Source: Psychrobacter immobilis
GTDB lineage: Bacteria > Pseudomonadota > Gammaproteobacteria > Pseudomonadales > Moraxellaceae
Direction of reading: 5' to 3'
Assembly: GCF_904846235.1 (NCBI RefSeq)
Contig: NZ_CAJGZN010000020.1
Location: 1 to 37,061, forward strand
DNA: 37,061 nt
The notes under the pieces are model-generated. The model saw only the letters and a list, made by a program, of their open reading frames with translations, did no database searches and had not been told where the DNA came from. The translations under genes and the position numbers were made by a program. Positions 9,281 through 17,788 of this stretch are shown here, in pieces; within the stretch, counting starts at the first letter, position 1; every line of letters starts with the position of its first letter.

Positions 9281-9309
9281 AAAGCCTAGCCATCGTGCTA
9301 GGCTTTTTT
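9281..9309 (+). terminator. Terminator of fasciclin gene 2
   Basis: A perfect 10-bp stem, AAAGCCTAGC (9281-9290) / GCTAGGCTTT (9297-9306), with a 6-nt loop and a T tract, about 45 bp after the stop codon. Confidence 0.88.
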
Positions 9310-9617
9310 ATGTCTATGAATTAAGAACGCGAAAATTAAGAATAGGGAAGTTAAGGAACAGAAGTTTAAGCGAGGAGATAAGCTATGGGTTAACTATACG
9401 GGTACGGCTACCTAATAAAAATAAGGTTATAAAATGCTAAAGCGAGCTCTGTAAAGAAGACAGGCAAAAGATAACGTAACTGTCATACGTTGTTTCGAAT
9501 ACAGCTTAACTTTAAGAGATAAAAGGGTAATTTTAAGGTATTAAATCAGCTCGTATGAATATGGTTTTTAATATTTCGGTAAGCTATTCTGTAGCAGTGT
9601 AGAAAACTATCCAAACA
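9310..9617. other. Intergenic stretch between two terminators
   Basis: No gene or clear repeat is visible in these roughly 300 bp. They lie between the terminator of fasciclin gene 2 and the terminator of the converging symporter gene. Confidence 0.55.
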
Positions 9618-9650
9618 AAAAAGCCCGAGAACATGGTCTCGGGCTTTTTG
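9618..9650 (-). terminator. Bidirectional terminator of the alanine/glycine symporter gene
   Basis: The stem AAGCCCGAGA (9621-9630) / TCTCGGGCTT (9637-9646) has a run of A on its left and a run of T on its right, so it can act on both strands. It lies 40 bp past the stop codon of the minus-strand symporter gene. Confidence 0.88.
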
Positions 9651-9690
9651 TTTGTTCAATAAGATCAAATAGCAACCTTATTAAATAGGC

Positions 9691-11238
9691 TTACACTTTA
9701 TCTTTACGTAATGGGTCAGCGTTCATGCTTTTTTGTTGTGCTAGATGACGCTCTTCCCAATACGGTGCATTTTTGATACCGAATTTAGCAGGATCAAAAC
9801 TATAGCGAGTGACGCCAGCTTTACGCTGAGCCTCATAGTCTTTAAGCATAGTAAGGGTTGGACGAGCCACGATGAAGATGACAAGAATACCAACAATGTT
9901 AAGCCAAGCCATAAGACCAACACCGATATCACCGATTGCCCAGATATAACCAGCTGAGTTTAGACCACCATAAGCAACCATCGCCATGATAAGCACTTTC
10001 ACTAGGAATAGACCAGTTCTGTTCGCACTACGACCGAGGAAGCGAGTCAAGTAAGCCACGTTTACTTCAGCGATGTAGTAGTAAGCCAGAATTGTTGTAA
10101 AGGCAAAGAAGAATACAGCGATTGCGATAAAGACATTACCAAACGTACCGTATACAGATTCCATTGCCATTTGCGTGAAAGCAGGAGCATTGATTTCAGT
10201 AGCAGCGGCGACGTTCTGTACGATGAACTGACCATCTGGTAGCGTACCTTGAATGTTATACATACCAGTAGACAAGATCATGAATGCAGTAGCAGAACAT
10301 ACTAGTAATGTATCAACATATACTGAGAATGCCTGAACTAAACCCTGCTGTGATGGATGCTCAACTTCAGCAGCAGCAGCAGCGTGAGGACCTGTACCCT
10401 GACCAGCTTCGTTGGAGTAGATACCACGTTTCACACCCCAACCGATAGCAGCACCAAAACCTGCTTGTGCAGTGAATGCATCACCAACGATCATACCAAA
10501 CACATCTGGAATCAAGCTGAAGTTGCTGAACATGATGATCAGCGCTAGGGCAATATAACCTAATGCCATGAAAGGTACTGCAAACTCAGTAAAGGTTGCA
10601 ATACGCTTAATACCACCAAAGATGATGATACCTAGCACGACTAAAATGATAGCCAAGCCGACCAAACGCATAGAGCCAACTTCTAGGCCTGCAACGTTCA
10701 TGATCGTACCTTCGCCCATTACCTGTGCAAATGCACTGATAACACCGTTCGCCTGTACACCAGGTAAGAACATACCACATGATAAAATAGAAGCGATTGC
10801 GAAGAGGATACCGTACCACTTTTGACCAAGGGCACGTTCAAAGTAATAAGCTGGGCCACCGCGATATTCGCCAGTTACCACATCTTTTTCTTTGTAAATC
10901 TGAGCAAGAGTAGATTCGACATAGGCTGTAGATGCGCCTAGGAAGGCTACGATCCACATCCAGAAAACGGCACCTGGGCCACCGAAGCCGATAGCAGCAG
11001 CTACCCCAGCGATGTTACCCATACCCACACGACCGGCGAGTGAGACGGCAAGTGCCTGAAATGATGAGATACCCTGTGCACTAGATTTACCAGTGAATAG
11101 GAGTTTGATCATCTCACCGAATAGACGTACTTGTACAAAGCGCGTCATAATGGAATAGAACAGACCGGCACCCAAGCAGAGATAAATCAGCGCTGGGCTC
11201 CAAATAATTCCATTTACTAAGTTAACTAAACCTTCCAT
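9691..11238 (-). CDS. Alanine/glycine:cation symporter family (AGCS) protein
   Basis: This 515-residue inner-membrane protein belongs to the AGCS family, which imports alanine or glycine with Na+ (or H+). Typical segments are GRVGMGNIAGVA near residue 70, the GGPAYYFERALG motif near 130, and the family signature running through GVKRGIYSNEAGQGTGPHAA near 270, before a helix beginning SVYVDTLLVC. About eleven hydrophobic helices are visible, and the C-terminal tail is charged and cytoplasmic. The ATG has a usable ribosome binding site (TAGGAAC). Some relatives are controlled by glycine riboswitches, but I see none here; a long inverted repeat lies 53 bp upstream of the start instead. The exact substrate and ion cannot be told from sequence. 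Confidence 0.93.
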   Translation of the reverse strand: MEGLVNLVNGIIWSPALIYLCLGAGLFYSIMTRFVQVRLFGEMIKLLFTGKSSAQGISSFQALAVSLAGRVGMGNIAGVAAAIGFGGPGAVFWMWIVAFLGASTAYVESTLAQIYKEKDVVTGEYRGGPAYYFERALGQKWYGILFAIASILSCGMFLPGVQANGVISAFAQVMGEGTIMNVAGLEVGSMRLVGLAIILVVLGIIIFGGIKRIATFTEFAVPFMALGYIALALIIMFSNFSLIPDVFGMIVGDAFTAQAGFGAAIGWGVKRGIYSNEAGQGTGPHAAAAAEVEHPSQQGLVQAFSVYVDTLLVCSATAFMILSTGMYNIQGTLPDGQFIVQNVAAATEINAPAFTQMAMESVYGTFGNVFIAIAVFFFAFTTILAYYYIAEVNVAYLTRFLGRSANRTGLFLVKVLIMAMVAYGGLNSAGYIWAIGDIGVGLMAWLNIVGILVIFIVARPTLTMLKDYEAQRKAGVTRYSFDPAKFGIKNAPYWEERHLAQQKSMNADPLRKDKV

Positions 11239-12193
11239 ATTTATGTTCCTAGTACTGTCTCAAGGTGGCACTGTTTGCTAGGAGTAAACTAACTGGTTAA
11301 CTTACTTATTTAAGTTAAGCAGTTAAAGTCTCTGCATCGACTTATTTGTTGTCTAAGTCTCATGTGCTTGGCCACCAAGAATGGACTGTAGTTGTCTGTA
11401 TTTACCCGCGTATCTCGTCAGTAATACGGACTATTTGCATAGCGCTTATCACTGACAATATAAATATCAGCTGCGTTTACTATTATTCTACAACCTCAAC
11501 TACTGCGGTCTTCTATCATCATGTTATACATCAGATGAGTCATAAGTTGACCGGCGGATAAAACAGGCGGTTATATCATTAAATATCCATCACCATGATG
11601 GCATTCAACTTACTATGAGCTGTCTTGAATAAATACATGACTGGTATGGCGAATTAACAGTATTAAGCGATAATTTGACAGTTAATTGATGTTTTTATTA
11701 AGAAATTAACAACTCGCTAATACTAATCAAACTATAAGTCCACTACCAAATGTATTCAAACCGTACGGCTACGTAACTGCAATTTGCCATATTTTTGTAC
11801 TAATTACTAGAAATTTCTTTATAGACGGTAGATATATTCGTATTTTATTTGGCTGATACATTAGCAAGATTTGGATTATTTATAAATAATTGTTTGTACT
11901 CTCATAACATTTTGTCTAATTCCTCTAGACTGCTAAATTTTTGCTCTATATCTATCATGATAAAAACGCGTTATCGTTGACGCTATGCGGTTGTGTTTTG
12001 GTAACGGTCAATTGTAAAAAGCCGTATATAACGCCATCATTAGGACAACTTCTTTTGATATCATGCTGATAGAGTGATGCGAGATATACAATATATAGAG
12101 TGCATGACTGCCGTATGAATACCAAGAAAACTTAAAAATATTAAAAACGTGGTACTGGATATTTGTTATTTATCATTATTAGGAGAATCAACA
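11239..12193. other. Long AT-rich divergent intergenic region
   Basis: These about 950 bp separate the leftward symporter gene from the rightward LemA operon. Apart from the inverted repeat at 11291-11324, I see only short palindromes (for example CCATCA-CCA-TGATGG near 11588, and CCGTACGG near 11761). The open frames here are short, have no ribosome binding site and have unnatural composition, so I call no gene. Confidence 0.6.
11291..11324. promoter_or_regulatory. Inverted repeat in the leader of the symporter gene
   Basis: Arms AACTGGTTAACTTA (11291-11304) and TAAGTTAAGCAGTT (11311-11324) match at 13 of 14 positions around a 6-nt centre. It lies 53 bp upstream of the start codon of the AGCS symporter, a position suited to an operator or a leader hairpin. 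No T tract follows, so it is not a terminator. Function is inference. Confidence 0.5.
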
Positions 12194-12826
12194 ATGACGC
12201 GTAAATCTATTATGAAGCCGATGTTGCTAGCCGCTTTATTGACAACTTCTACGGTTGGTCTAAGTGGCTGTGGCTATAACAACCTGCAAGCACAAGATGA
12301 GCAGGTCACTGCTTCATGGTCAGAAGTGGTTAACCAGTATCAGCGCCGTTCTGATTTGGTGCCAAACTTAGTCAAAGTCGTACAGCAATATGCCGAGCAA
12401 GAGCAAGAGGTCTTCACCCAAGTGGCAGAAGCTCGCTCACGTGCGGGCGGTATCACGGTAACGCCAGAAGTACTCAATGATCCAGAAGCGATGGAGCGTT
12501 ATGCAGCAGCGCAAGAGCAGATGACAGGGGCATTGTCACGTTTGATGGCAGTGTCTGAGCGTTATCCTGATCTAAAATCAGATGCTCTGTTTCAAGATTT
12601 GCAGGCACAGTTAGAAGGTACTGAGAACCGTATTGCTGTGGCTCGTAACCGTTATATCCAAGAAGTGCAGGGATACAATACAACGGTACGTCAGTTCCCA
12701 ACTAACATCACTGCTAAAGTATTTGGTATGGACACTAAGCCCAACTTTAGTGTGGCCAATGAAGAGGCGATTTCAACCGCACCAAGTGTTGATTTTGGCG
12801 ACTCTACAGAAAAGTCTGCTGAATAA
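12194..12826 (+). CDS. LemA family lipoprotein
   Basis: The 210-residue product has an N-terminal signal with lipobox L-S-G-C (Cys26), then the LemA fold: long amphipathic helices with the motifs VVNQYQRRSDLVPNLV, YAEQEQEVF and ARNRYIQEVQGYNTTVRQFP. It ends in a short Ser/Asp/Glu tail. LemA proteins are envelope-anchored helical proteins often encoded with TPM-domain proteins, as here; their precise job is unsettled. I chose the ATG at 12194, which has AGGAG 8 bp upstream. An in-frame start at 12149 would add 15 residues ahead of the signal peptide and has no ribosome binding site. It is the first gene of a probable three-gene operon. Confidence 0.94.
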   Translation: MTRKSIMKPMLLAALLTTSTVGLSGCGYNNLQAQDEQVTASWSEVVNQYQRRSDLVPNLVKVVQQYAEQEQEVFTQVAEARSRAGGITVTPEVLNDPEAMERYAAAQEQMTGALSRLMAVSERYPDLKSDALFQDLQAQLEGTENRIAVARNRYIQEVQGYNTTVRQFPTNITAKVFGMDTKPNFSVANEEAISTAPSVDFGDSTEKSAE

Positions 12827-12846
12827 AATTTAGAATTAATGTGACG

Positions 12847-12870
12847 ACAGAGCAGCATAGGCAGCTCTGT
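12847..12870 (+). other. Intercistronic hairpin between lemA and the first TPM gene
   Basis: ACAGAGC (12847-12853) and GCTCTGT (12864-12870) form a 7-bp stem shortly after the LemA stop codon. It lacks a run of T, so it may slow decay or processing of the upstream transcript rather than stop transcription. Confidence 0.45.
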
Positions 12871-12949
12871 TCATTTAGCTAATGGTTCGATGATGATTAG
12901 TTAGAGTCTATCAATTGGTAAAGATGTTATCTGAGGTGGTATAGATTAG

Positions 12950-14134
12950 ATGAATAATTCAAAAGCAATCTTATCAGCATTACTGTTTACGTTAGGTGTC
13001 GTCAGCGTGCCTGTATTGCACGCTGCACCCAATGATACAGCGGTGGCGACAGATAGCACCTCGGATCTGCAAAACCGTAGTGTTGAAGAGTTGGTGGCCG
13101 TTGCTAAAGCAGGAGAGTCTAACGAAGCAATCAATGATGCTGTATTAAATAATGATGCCATCAATGGGGTAGTGCTCGGCAACGACGCTATCAATCAAAA
13201 CGCAGATAACCAAAGCACAGCAAATGATACAACCAATGCTCAAACAACCGCTCAGCCACCTGTACGCTCCAGTGCCGAGGGTATTGACGCTGACAAGTTG
13301 ATACTCAATGAACCAGTCGTTGATCAAGCCAATATCTTAAATCCTCAAGAGAAGCTACGTCTAGAGGCTCAGCTTAGAAGTATTTATCAGCAGGGATTAG
13401 CACAAGCAGCGGTGGTTATCGTACCAACTACCAATGGCGTACCAATATTTGATTATGCCTTGCAAGTTGCTGAGAAGTGGGAACTGGGTGATGAAGCTAT
13501 CGATGACGGTCTGCTAATTGTGGTCGCTGTCAATGACCGTGATATGTATATCCTAACGGGTTATGGACTAGAAGGCGTCTTACCAGATGCAGCGGTTAAC
13601 CGCGTCATTCGAGAAGATATCACGCCGTTATTTAAGCAAAATAACTATGGTGCAGGGATAATCGCTGGCGTTGAATCGCTCAAAACGCGCTTAACTGCTG
13701 ACCCTGAAGTCTTAGCCCGTGCTGATGCACAAGCTGCAGAACGTACTGCCCAGCAAAGCTCAGACGAGCTGCCATCACCTATTTTCTTATTTATCATGGC
13801 GATGATTTTTGGTAGCTTTATTACGAATATATTGGGCCGAGTATTTGGTTCTATTATTACCGCTGGCGGGTTTTTTGCAGGTTCGATGGCCTTAGGCGGC
13901 GGCTTCTTTATGACGCTGATTATGGCAATATTCATCTGGATGTTTTTGATCTCACGCGGCGGTGGCGGTGGAAAAGGCGGCGGCGGTAAAGGTGGGCGCA
14001 GAGGCGGCATGATTTTCTTGCCCGGTATGGGCGGCGGTAGTGGAGGCGGCTTTGGCGGTGGTGGTTTCGGAGGAGGCGGCTTTGGCGGTGGCGGCGGTGG
14101 TTTCGGCGGCGGCGGCGCAGGTGGCTCGTGGTAA
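12950..14134 (+). CDS. TPM-domain membrane protein with glycine-rich tail (YgcG-like)
   Basis: This 394-residue protein has a signal peptide (cleavage probably after LHA, residue 25) and a variable linker to about 118 that contains three NDAIN/NEAIN-type repeats. A TPM domain follows (about 120-246) with the marks VVDQANILNP, DDGLLIVVAVNDRDMYILTGYGLEG and NNYGAGI, then two or three hydrophobic segments (about 276-334). The cytoplasmic tail (336-394) is almost pure glycine with a few Phe, Lys and Arg. TPM domains of this family are periplasmic and have been linked to phosphatase activity and photosystem repair in chloroplasts; the bacterial role is unclear. Gene order lemA-TPM-TPM is common, which suggests a shared envelope function. 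Confidence 0.92.
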   Translation: MNNSKAILSALLFTLGVVSVPVLHAAPNDTAVATDSTSDLQNRSVEELVAVAKAGESNEAINDAVLNNDAINGVVLGNDAINQNADNQSTANDTTNAQTTAQPPVRSSAEGIDADKLILNEPVVDQANILNPQEKLRLEAQLRSIYQQGLAQAAVVIVPTTNGVPIFDYALQVAEKWELGDEAIDDGLLIVVAVNDRDMYILTGYGLEGVLPDAAVNRVIREDITPLFKQNNYGAGIIAGVESLKTRLTADPEVLARADAQAAERTAQQSSDELPSPIFLFIMAMIFGSFITNILGRVFGSIITAGGFFAGSMALGGGFFMTLIMAIFIWMFLISRGGGGGKGGGGKGGRRGGMIFLPGMGGGSGGGFGGGGFGGGGFGGGGGGFGGGGAGGSW

Positions 14135-14205
14135 GTATTCCACACACGCGAACAAAATAAACTCTACATAACCATCGAAAACGACGTACTTGAGGAAATA
14201 ATATA

Positions 14206-14730
14206 ATGGTAGAAGACAACGCTTCAAACCCCAGTTTTGCCCGCTGGTGGCGTCAAGTTTTGTTCGTCCCTTTATTACATAGTAAGTGGCTGACAACAGA
14301 ATCCAAGGCACGCCTAACAGATGCTGTGACACGAGCCGAGCGTGGGCATCGTGGTGAGGTGTTTTTAATCGTAGAAAATCATCTGCCTATCCAAGAAGCC
14401 TATCGCATGAACTGCCGTGAGCGTGCGATTGATTTGTTTAGCGAATATCGCGTCTGGGATACCGAAGAAAATACGGGCGTCTTAATCTACGTCAATGTAT
14501 GCGAGCGTAAACTAGAGATTGTCGCAGACCGAGGTATCAGCGCTCACGTTAGTCCAACGGTATGGAATGCAATGTGTGAAAAGGCGGTATCTGGTATTGC
14601 TACTCAAAAGACAGAAGAGAGCTTGGCTGAACTGCTAGACGAAGTGGGGCAGGTATTACGTCAATACTATCATTTAGAGCACGATCCAGAAGGTAATGAG
14701 CTGTCTGATACAGTGGTATTTCTAAAGTAA
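14206..14730 (+). CDS. Second TPM-domain protein of the LemA operon
   Basis: The 174-residue product has a TPM-type fold without a signal peptide or clear membrane helix. Recognisable parts are LTDAVTRAERGHRGEVFLIVENHLP, then NTGVLIYVNVCERKLEIVADRGI, and SGIATQKTEESLAELLDEVGQVL. Compared with the first TPM protein it lacks the export signal, the transmembrane region and the glycine tail, so it may stay in the cytoplasm or at the inner face of the membrane. The ribosome binding site is good (GAGGAAA). It follows the first TPM gene after 71 bp and closes the operon; no obvious terminator follows. Confidence 0.9.
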   Translation: MVEDNASNPSFARWWRQVLFVPLLHSKWLTTESKARLTDAVTRAERGHRGEVFLIVENHLPIQEAYRMNCRERAIDLFSEYRVWDTEENTGVLIYVNVCERKLEIVADRGISAHVSPTVWNAMCEKAVSGIATQKTEESLAELLDEVGQVLRQYYHLEHDPEGNELSDTVVFLK

Positions 14731-14930
14731 TTTGTGCCTTATACGGTTGTATTAAGAAGGTTGCTTTTATAAGTAGCTTGTCTATACGGTCAAAGGGTTT
14801 TGTTTTAGGCGATATGCTTTTAGTGTTAAAATAACTCTTCTGGGACAGATAATGCCTTATATACAGTTTGATTATCCTACTGTGCAATATCTACTCGGGC
14901 TCGTCTCGATACCACCATTATTGGAATACT

Positions 14931-15929
14931 ATGATTGAATTAATAAAGAAATTACCGAAAGCTGAACTTCATCTACATATTGAAGGTTCGCTAGAGCCTG
15001 AGCTGATGTTTAGATTGGCCAAAAAGAACAACGTAGAAATACCTTATAAAGATATCGAAGATGTACGCAGTGCCTATAACTTCACCAATCTGCAGACCTT
15101 TTTAGATATTTACTATGCGGGTGCCAACGTTCTACTTACCAAAGATGATTTCTATGATTTGACGTGGGAATATATTCTTAAATGTGTCGAAGACAATGTC
15201 ATTCACACAGAGATATTCTTTGATCCGCAGACACATACCGAACGCGGCGTGCCTTTTGAAGCGGTCATCACAGGTATCAAAGAAGCACTCGCCGATGCCA
15301 AAGCCAAATACGGTATCACGTCATGCATCATCATGTGTTTCTTGCGTCATTTATCGCAAGAAGAAGCGTTTGAGACATTAGAGCAAGCGCTGGACTATAA
15401 AGACGACATCATCGGTGTTGGTCTGGATTCATCAGAATTGGGCAACCCACCATCGAAATTCAAGGAAGTCTTCCAAAAAGCCAAAGAGGAAGGCTTCAAG
15501 TTGGTCGCTCATGCAGGCGAAGAAGCAGACTTTTCGTACATCTACGAAGCATTAGATTTATTGAATATCAATAGAATCGATCATGGTGTGCAGTCTATAA
15601 AAAGTCGAGAGTTGATGCAAAGACTTAAAGATGAGCAAATGCCACTGACGGTTTGCCCGAACTCAAATATCGAGCTAAAAGTCTTTGAGACTTATAAAGA
15701 GCACAATATTAAAGAGCTTTTAGACTATGGTCTAAATATCAGCGTTAACTCAGATGATCCAGCGTATTTCAAAGGCTACGTGAATCAAAACTTTATCAAT
15801 CTATATGAGAATTTACCGATTACGGAAGACGATGTTATCACGTTGGTCAAAAACTCGTTTAAATCGGCATTTATCAGTGATGAGTTAAAAGAAGCTTACT
15901 TGGCGAGAGTTGATCTTACATTGAAATAA
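14931..15929 (+). CDS. add: Adenosine deaminase family enzyme, probably adenine deaminase
   Basis: This 332-residue cytoplasmic metalloenzyme has all metal and catalytic residues of the adenosine deaminase family: H14 and H16 (ELHLHIEGS), H194 and E197 (AHAGEE), H218 (RIDHG) and D275-D276 (NSDDP). The segments EIFFDPQTH, CFLRHLS and GVGLDSSELGNPP are those I know from the adenine-specific branch (Pseudomonas Pa0148 type), so the likely reaction is adenine to hypoxanthine plus ammonia, in purine salvage. I chose the ATG at 14931 because it fits the family length; an in-frame start at 14868 would add 21 unrelated residues. The gene stands alone between the LemA operon and a strong terminator. 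Confidence 0.9.
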   Translation: MIELIKKLPKAELHLHIEGSLEPELMFRLAKKNNVEIPYKDIEDVRSAYNFTNLQTFLDIYYAGANVLLTKDDFYDLTWEYILKCVEDNVIHTEIFFDPQTHTERGVPFEAVITGIKEALADAKAKYGITSCIIMCFLRHLSQEEAFETLEQALDYKDDIIGVGLDSSELGNPPSKFKEVFQKAKEEGFKLVAHAGEEADFSYIYEALDLLNINRIDHGVQSIKSRELMQRLKDEQMPLTVCPNSNIELKVFETYKEHNIKELLDYGLNISVNSDDPAYFKGYVNQNFINLYENLPITEDDVITLVKNSFKSAFISDELKEAYLARVDLTLK

Positions 15930-15955
15930 TTTTAACGAGCTTGTTTTTAATAGTG

Positions 15956-15993
15956 AAGGCTTAACGGTTTATATAAATCGTTAAGCCTTTTTT
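15956..15993 (+). terminator. Terminator of the adenine deaminase gene
   Basis: AAGGCTTAACG (15956-15966) pairs perfectly with CGTTAAGCCTT (15979-15989), extended inward by GTTT/AAAT, and is followed by six T. It may also serve the converging cobB gene. Confidence 0.9.
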
Positions 15994-16031
15994 ATGGTCT
16001 GTCATTCAGTAATATCTATAAGTAGTAGTGA

Positions 16032-16832
16032 TTATAAAGTAGTAATCTCTTCTACAAGCAGTGGCAGTATTACTCCAGCCTTTTCTGCTAATGTGATATC
16101 GACGATAGTATTTGGTGTGGGGTCAGGGTTTATCTCAATAACTTGCGCGCTATTCTGTTTGGCTAGCTGTGATAGTCCAGCAGCAGGGTAAACCAGACTT
16201 GAGGTACCGATGCTGATAAATACTTCGCAATTAGCTGCAGCTTCTTCGGCAGTCTGCCATGCCTGTACAGGTAGAGCTTCGCCAAACCAAACAATATCTG
16301 GTCTAATATAACCGTCGCAATGCGGACAGCTAAGCAGTGATTCATCAAAACTCATAGTACCTTGATTATCGTACGATGCTCTCGATTGGTCTTGATAAGG
16401 TATCTCACACTGACCACAGCGGTTACGCCACAGATGACCATGCAGATGAGTCACCGCGCTACCAGCATGCTCGTGCAAATCATCGACATTTTGGGTGATG
16501 AGTGTCACCTGCTGATCGGAGGTTTGCGCATGATACTGCCACTGAGCCAACGCATGATGGGCAGGATTTGGCGCTTTATCTGCGACCATTTGCCGACGCC
16601 ATTGATACCATGACCACACCAGCTTGGGATCACGAGTAAACGCTTCAGGGGTTGCCAAGTCTTCGACTCCGTAGTTCTCCCACAGCCCTGTTTGCTTATC
16701 TCGAAACGTTGGGATACCGCTTTCTGCTGAAATGCCAGCCCCAGTCAGAATGCAAATACGCTGTTTCGATGCCAGTAGTTGTGCTGCAAGTTTTACTTCT
16801 GCTATTAACGCTGGTGATAATTCTGCTAACAT
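16032..16832 (-). CDS. cobB: NAD-dependent protein deacylase, Sir2 family
   Basis: This 266-residue sirtuin removes acyl groups from lysine side chains using NAD+. Visible motifs are GAGIS (31-35) and the following FRD of the NAD pocket, QNVDDLH (114-120), catalytic H131 in HLHG, four zinc cysteines C139, C142, C169 and C172, and GTSSLVYPA near the C terminus. Y76 and R79 form the Y-x-x-R pair that in SIRT5 and E. coli CobB binds succinyl or malonyl groups, so desuccinylase/demalonylase activity is likely besides deacetylation. The ribosome binding site is AAGGGTT. It is divergent from a small membrane protein gene with only 35 bp between the start codons. Confidence 0.95.
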   Translation of the reverse strand: MLAELSPALIAEVKLAAQLLASKQRICILTGAGISAESGIPTFRDKQTGLWENYGVEDLATPEAFTRDPKLVWSWYQWRRQMVADKAPNPAHHALAQWQYHAQTSDQQVTLITQNVDDLHEHAGSAVTHLHGHLWRNRCGQCEIPYQDQSRASYDNQGTMSFDESLLSCPHCDGYIRPDIVWFGEALPVQAWQTAEEAAANCEVFISIGTSSLVYPAAGLSQLAKQNSAQVIEINPDPTPNTIVDITLAEKAGVILPLLVEEITTL

Positions 16833-16867
16833 GAGCCAACCCTTGCTAATAATGGATATTTTTACTT

Positions 16868-17230
16868 ATGATAGACGGAATTTGGTGGCTTGTCATATTG
16901 TTCGCTGTCATGGCAGTTTTATGGTTCGTGGCAAAATCGCGAGGTGCAAAAGCAGGCGAAAAGCATAATGGCGCAAAATCAAAAAATGCAACACCGAATG
17001 ATGCGCTGCAAAAAACATCAGCGATATTAAAGCAGCATTTTGCTGATTATCGAGTCACACGTAAGGCAAATCATTTGCTCGTTAGCAAACAAGACAAAAA
17101 AATTGCGATGATTACGATTGATAAAAAAATTGCTGAAGGTCAGCGCCGTTTAGGTGATGTGCCAGTGATTAATTATCACCGTATACCTAGCCGTGCTCAA
17201 TTGACTGCCAATCTACAGGACGCAGAGTAA
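16868..17230 (+). CDS. Small single-pass membrane protein of unknown function
   Basis: The 120-residue product begins with a hydrophobic helix (about 5-22, IWWLVILFAVMAVLWFV), then a basic Lys/Gly/Ala-rich linker, and a small soluble domain (about 45-120) with mixed helices and strands. The domain includes LLVSKQDKKIAMITIDKK and RRLGDVPVINYHRIPS. I do not recognise a named family. The start lacks a visible ribosome binding site, and the promoter must lie within or overlap the cobB leader because the genes are divergent with a 35-bp gap. The coding-like composition and the regular topology argue that it is real. Confidence 0.7.
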   Translation: MIDGIWWLVILFAVMAVLWFVAKSRGAKAGEKHNGAKSKNATPNDALQKTSAILKQHFADYRVTRKANHLLVSKQDKKIAMITIDKKIAEGQRRLGDVPVINYHRIPSRAQLTANLQDAE

Positions 17231-17472
17231 TTTTGCTATATAGTCAATCCTCTATAAATTGGCTACGGTGTCAGTCTCGCTCAGTCTACTACTTGTAATA
17301 CTTTCACTCGGCTTCCTTGTATCCAAATTATACTGAATCGACTATAGGTGAGAGCACTAGAAATATACAAGCACAGAAAAACCGCAAACATGTTGAAGTG
17401 TAGGTTTGATGAGTATAGGAAGTTTAAGATAGTACTAAGGGAAGGGTAGAGCAAGATTGTAAACAGTATGAT

Positions 17473-17549
17473 TGGTGCGCTCGGCGGGAATCGAACCCAC
17501 GACCCTCGGCTTCGGAGACCGATACTCTATCCAACTGAGCTACGAGCGC
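17473..17549 (-). tRNA. tRNA-Arg (anticodon CCG)
   Basis: Read on the minus strand, it has acceptor stem GCGCTCG / CGAGCGC, D arm GCTCAGTTGGATAGAGT, anticodon stem TCGGT / GCCGA with loop CTCCGAA (anticodon CCG, codon CGG), a 5-nt variable region, T arm GTGGG-TTCGATT-CCCGC, discriminator A and an encoded CCA end (17473-17475). All stems pair with normal G-U exceptions. Confidence 0.97.
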
Positions 17550-17741
17550 ATATGATAACGATATGTCTGACTGTCACGCTTAGATGCGCATGATAATTAG
17601 CATAAGGTGTCTAGAAATAAAGACCGCTTAGTCTAACAAATAAAAAGCATAAAGCCAATAAATGACAGTCGCGATTGAGGTTTTTTAAGAAAAAACAGCC
17701 AAGTCATTAAACAAGCATGGCAATTTACCTGCCTTTTCCCT

Positions 17742-17747
17742 TATAAT
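17742..17747 (+). promoter_or_regulatory. -10 promoter element upstream of the cytochrome gene
   Basis: A perfect TATAAT lies 155 bp before the cytochrome start codon. The -35 match is poor (TGGCAA with an 18-bp spacer is the best I see). If used, transcription starts near 17754 and leaves a leader of about 148 nt. Confidence 0.5.
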
Positions 17748-17788
17748 GTTGGGGAGAATTCATATTTATAATCACCGATTGCAAGTGC

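Noticed and set aside
9400..9425. Possible second fasciclin remnant (a GCTACCTAATAA end similar to the 8385-8459 remnant)
   Set aside because: Only the last few bases resemble the FAS1 gene end; the translation VNYTGTAT before the stop does not align with FAS1.
11239..11400. Glycine riboswitch before the AGCS symporter
   Set aside because: The conserved core of either glycine aptamer is absent; only an inverted repeat is found.
11346..11561. 71-codon plus-strand open frame in the region upstream of the LemA operon
   Set aside because: No ribosome binding site, unnatural residue content and no recognisable similarity.
13645..14332. Long minus-strand open frames opposite the TPM gene, including a Pro-rich one
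   Set aside because: They are mirror images of the glycine codons and high-GC repeats of the real plus-strand gene; they have no ribosome binding site and no domain.
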